Shown: positions 31,578-34,144 of the stretch, one piece after another | How the letters are laid out: each line of letters starts with the position of its first letter | Numbering within the stretch: the stretch's first letter is position 1 | Source: Desulfobulbaceae bacterium | GTDB lineage: Bacteria > Desulfobacterota > Desulfobulbia > Desulfobulbales > SURF-16 | Assembly: GCA_023230525.1 (NCBI GenBank) | Contig: JALNXE010000043.1 | Location: forward strand, 1-34,144 | Length of the DNA: 34,144 nucleotides | Direction of reading: 5' to 3' | Notes under the pieces: model-generated | Database searches by the model: none | Seen by the model: only the letters and a program-made list of their open reading frames with translations | What the model was told of the DNA's origin: nothing | Translations under genes and position numbers: made by a program

Positions 31578-32488
31578 TTCTGCGTCCTCGGTCCGGGCAC
31601 GGTTTTCTGCTGCGGCTTGTCATCTGCCTGCTCATATGTCTTGCCGCCCCGGCAGCCAGGCCTGTTGCCGCACCTGCCCAGCCAGAGGAACTGTTGATCG
31701 GCATCGAACCCGAGCACAACATTTTTGACCAGATGGAACGGTATCGTTATCTGGCCGGCTATCTCTCCCAGCAGCTTGGCGTGCAAGTCAAACTCACCAT
31801 TATGAGCCGTTACGGCGAGGTGATCAAACGGTTCAGATCCCTGAAGCTGGATGGGGCGTTTCTCACCTCCTATACCGCCACCATGGGCATCGATGAGTTG
31901 AAGCTGGAGCCTGTCGTCAATCCCGTTAATCTCAACGGGGAGTCAAGTTCCCAGGGGTATATTTTTGTGCGCAAGGACAGCGGCATACGCAACGTCAACG
32001 ATATGCGGGGGAAAAGCATCGTATTTGTCGACCCGGCCACCATGGAAGGGTATCTCTTTCCCCTGGCATATCTGCAGCAGCACGGCGTTACGGATATGAA
32101 TGGGTTTTTCAATCGCTTTTATTTCTCCGGCAGCCACGTATCCGCAATTTTCGCGGTGCTTGACGGCCGGGCCGATATCGGGGCGGCCAAAAATACGGTT
32201 TTCAACCGGCTGGTTGGCAATGACCCGTCTATTGGCCAGGAGCTGGCGATCATTGCCCAGTCCCCGAAAGCCCCGGAGATCACCCTCTGCATCAGACAGG
32301 AAATTGACCCGGATTTACGGGCAAGGCTTGCTGCCGTTCTGCTGCAGATGGACAAAACGGCAGAGGGCAGGAAGGTTCTCCAGCAGTTCAATGCCATTCG
32401 GTTCGTCAAGTCCAGCAGAGCGGATTTCGGCGGCATAGAAGCGATGGAAGAGCAAGCCCGGGCAGCCATTGCGGAACACGTGAAATAA
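31574..32488 (+). CDS. Periplasmic phosphonate/oxyanion-binding protein, PhnD-like
   Basis: A 304-residue exported type II solute-binding protein. The signal peptide runs to about residue 33 (LLRLVICLLICLAAPAA). The mature part has the family pattern of PhnD: LLIGIEPEHNIFD, YLAGYLSQQLGVQVKLTIMS, the GAFLTSYTAT region, GYIFVRKDSGIRNVNDMRGKSI and GRADIGAAKNTVF. Related proteins such as AioX, ArxX and ArrX bind arsenite or arsenate and control a partner histidine kinase rather than a transporter. The ATG overlaps the previous stop (ATGA), and the kinase gene starts 3 bp after its stop codon. No transporter gene is present. I infer a ligand sensor for the kinase; the ligand is unproven. Confidence 0.87.
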   Translation: MILRPRSGHGFLLRLVICLLICLAAPAARPVAAPAQPEELLIGIEPEHNIFDQMERYRYLAGYLSQQLGVQVKLTIMSRYGEVIKRFRSLKLDGAFLTSYTATMGIDELKLEPVVNPVNLNGESSSQGYIFVRKDSGIRNVNDMRGKSIVFVDPATMEGYLFPLAYLQQHGVTDMNGFFNRFYFSGSHVSAIFAVLDGRADIGAAKNTVFNRLVGNDPSIGQELAIIAQSPKAPEITLCIRQEIDPDLRARLAAVLLQMDKTAEGRKVLQQFNAIRFVKSSRADFGGIEAMEEQARAAIAEHVK

Positions 32489-32491
32489 CTG

Positions 32492-33976
32492 ATGAAGAAA
32501 AAAATTATCATTTCCTTTCTCCTGTTGTTTCTGCTGTTTCTGGCGGGCATCGTCACCACTCTGCACATCATCAACAAGACAACCGCCAATCTCACCGCCC
32601 TGCTGTTGCTGCACAAGGTGGAGGTTATCCGGCAGGATCTGGTCATCAACGTCCAGACGGTGCAGTCAAATCTGTATACTACCGGGACATCGTTTGGCAA
32701 GGAATTGGACATCATCGTGGATAATGTCCTTAAACTCCGGGCCAGGGCGAAAACCTGCACGGATTGCCATCATGAACCGCCGGTGGAAAAAGAAATCCTC
32801 CACCTGCAGGAGCTGACGGAACAATACCAGGAGGCCCTCAGTTACTTCATTACCTCCACCGCGGACGCCCAAAGGATCAAGAGACTGCAGACCTTTGCGG
32901 CTGATATCGGGGACCGGATCATTGCCAAGTCGCAGTGGATGGCCATGACCGCCAACGACGCCCTGCGCAAAAAGACAACAGCAGCCATGGCGGAGGTGGC
33001 TGACTCCAAAAAAATCTTAACCGCCACCCTGGCCTTTGCCTTTCTGGTGGGGATTCTCATCTCCCTGTATTTCATCAAAAGCATTACCCGGCCGGTGGCG
33101 GCCCTGCTGGGGGCAACCCGGAAAATCAAATCAGGCAAACTGCAGTACCGGATCGAGGGGAAATTAAATGACGAATTCGGTGAGCTGGCCGATTCGTTCA
33201 ATGAGATGGCTGACTCCCTGCAGGAGCAATATAATAAATTACAGGAGACGGAACGCCTGGCCGTGGTGGGAGAGCTTGCCGCCGGCATGGCCCATGAAAT
33301 AAAAAACCCCATGGCAGGGATCAAGGTATCCATGGAGGTGCTCAGCCAGGATTCCCCCCTTGGCCCGGAGGACAAGGAGGTGCTGCAGCGGGTCATTAAT
33401 GAAATTGACCGGATCACCGCCCTGCTCAAAGGACTGCTCAACTATGCCCGTCCCCCGAAACCCGAGATGATTTCCCTGGATATCAACCAGCTGCTGGAGG
33501 CAACCATCAAATCCGCCCGATATGCCCTGCAAACCCCGGGAAGCAAGGGCAGGGAACAGGACAGGAAAATCGAATTCGTCAAGGATCTCGGTTCCGGCCT
33601 GCCGCATATCGTTGCCGACCCGGGCCAGCTGCAGCAGGTTTTTCTGAACCTGATTCTGAATGCCGTGGACGCCACCTCCTCGATTACCTGCCGGCAGGGG
33701 AAGATAACCATCCGGACCAGGCAATCCCCGGACGGGTTCGTGCAGATCTCCATTGCCGATAACGGCAAAGGAATAGACAGCAAATTGCTGGAAAAAATAT
33801 TCAACCCCTTTTATACTACCAAACCACAGGGAACCGGCCTGGGCCTGGCCATCACCAAACGGCTGGTGGAGCAGCATGACGGCGGCGGCATTGCGGTGGT
33901 GAACAACCCGACAGGAGAAGGGCTGACCTTTACCATCACCCTGCCGGTTGAACCGCAGAGAGGCGTTCACCATTAG
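32492..33976 (+). CDS. Membrane histidine kinase with a c-type heme motif in its periplasmic sensor
   Basis: A 494-residue sensor kinase. TM1 (about 4-26) is followed by a helical periplasmic domain (27-172), TM2 (about 174-197), a HAMP domain (about 197-245), and the kinase core. The H-box is GELAAGMAHEIKNP with phosphorylated H268. The N-box is LNLILNAVDA; the G-boxes are DNGKGID, FNPFYTTKPQ and GTGLGLAITKRL. In the periplasmic part, C89-T-D-C92-H93 is a CxxCH heme-attachment site, with H94 directly after. This makes it a likely redox or gas sensor covalently carrying heme c. The stop codon TAG (33974-33976) overlaps the first bases of a 53-bp hairpin repeat. No response regulator appears in the window, so one may lie further downstream. 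It is the last gene of the operon. Confidence 0.92.
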   Translation: MKKKIIISFLLLFLLFLAGIVTTLHIINKTTANLTALLLLHKVEVIRQDLVINVQTVQSNLYTTGTSFGKELDIIVDNVLKLRARAKTCTDCHHEPPVEKEILHLQELTEQYQEALSYFITSTADAQRIKRLQTFAADIGDRIIAKSQWMAMTANDALRKKTTAAMAEVADSKKILTATLAFAFLVGILISLYFIKSITRPVAALLGATRKIKSGKLQYRIEGKLNDEFGELADSFNEMADSLQEQYNKLQETERLAVVGELAAGMAHEIKNPMAGIKVSMEVLSQDSPLGPEDKEVLQRVINEIDRITALLKGLLNYARPPKPEMISLDINQLLEATIKSARYALQTPGSKGREQDRKIEFVKDLGSGLPHIVADPGQLQQVFLNLILNAVDATSSITCRQGKITIRTRQSPDGFVQISIADNGKGIDSKLLEKIFNPFYTTKPQGTGLGLAITKRLVEQHDGGGIAVVNNPTGEGLTFTITLPVEPQRGVHH

Positions 33977-34027
33977 GGGCCGTTACGAAATAACCTTGGC
34001 TTTCTGAACCATTTCGTTACAGCTCCT
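33975..34027 (+). repeat. 53-bp hairpin repeat, copy 2
   Basis: Same length as copy 1 at 12491-12543 and about 49 of 53 identical bases, in the same orientation. Its first two bases are the end of the kinase stop codon, so it directly closes the operon. The stem arms are AGGGGCCGTTACGAAAT and ATTTCGTTACAGCTCCT. Confidence 0.85.
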
Positions 34028-34144
34028 TATACCCCTTGTATCTTGAGGAGAATGAATAAAGAATTTTTTATGTTATGATTCAGTTTCGTTTTCGGGCACG
34101 GCGACGCAGCCTGTTCCCCCTTGGGGCCAATAAGCCCGTCCTTG
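34028..34144. other. Right edge of window, no gene assigned
   Basis: A GAGGAG site at 34044-34049 stands before an ATG at 34052, but that frame stops after eight codons. A second ATG (34075) opens a frame rich in Arg that runs off the edge and is not recognisable. Confidence 0.35.

Noticed and set aside
34052..34078. Start of a response-regulator gene after the kinase
   Set aside because: The ribosome site is good, but the frame stops after eight codons and no receiver-domain sequence follows before the edge.

Overview
The window looks like chromosome from a Gram-negative anaerobe with extracellular or dissimilatory respiration, most likely a Desulfobacterota (deltaproteobacterial) lineage. 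The grounds are two large multiheme c-type cytochromes, a porin-cytochrome gene pair, a histidine kinase with a heme-binding motif, an iron-sulfur flavoprotein of the Isf type, and many short inverted repeats. The taxonomic call is inference; there is no rRNA or other strong marker here.

Layout. 1-1030: the tail of an unknown gene, an iron-sulfur flavoprotein (-), and tRNA-Ser(CGA) (-). 1289-6142: a frameshifted DUF72 gene, then a non-homologous end-joining cluster in which ligD (+) converges on two tandem ku genes (-). 6656-9388: glyoxalase-like protein, aldo/keto reductase, lipoprotein alpha/beta hydrolase, and tRNA-Ala(CGC). 9389-13718: a long non-coding leader with hairpins and an intrinsic terminator, an 11-heme secreted cytochrome with Thr/Gly/Ser linkers and a duplicated heme cassette, and a secreted alpha/alpha-toroid protein. 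13940-17527: YecA/SEC-C protein (-), a small secreted protein (-), RNase HI, a YaiI/YqxD protein, a 42-residue basic protein, and two inverted copies of a MITE-like repeat. 17893-26514: one 8.6-kb gene for a cyclic beta-1,2-glucan synthase. 26680-26952: an HU protein. 27636-33976: a tightly packed five-gene operon.

The five-gene operon is the most interesting part. It encodes a lipoprotein decaheme cytochrome of the MtrA/DmsE type, an outer-membrane beta-barrel of the MtrB/PioB type, two different periplasmic solute-binding proteins with no permease or ATPase, and a membrane histidine kinase whose periplasmic domain carries a CxxCH heme-attachment motif. Four of the five genes overlap or nearly abut their neighbours. 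My reading is a trans-outer-membrane electron conduit encoded together with its own redox- and ligand-sensing module.

A 53-bp hairpin repeat sits directly after the 11-heme cytochrome gene and again, overlapping the stop codon, at the end of the kinase gene. This links the 3' ends of the two cytochrome-related units. The other genes are mostly housekeeping or stress functions: DNA end joining, detoxification, periplasmic glucan synthesis and nucleoid structure.
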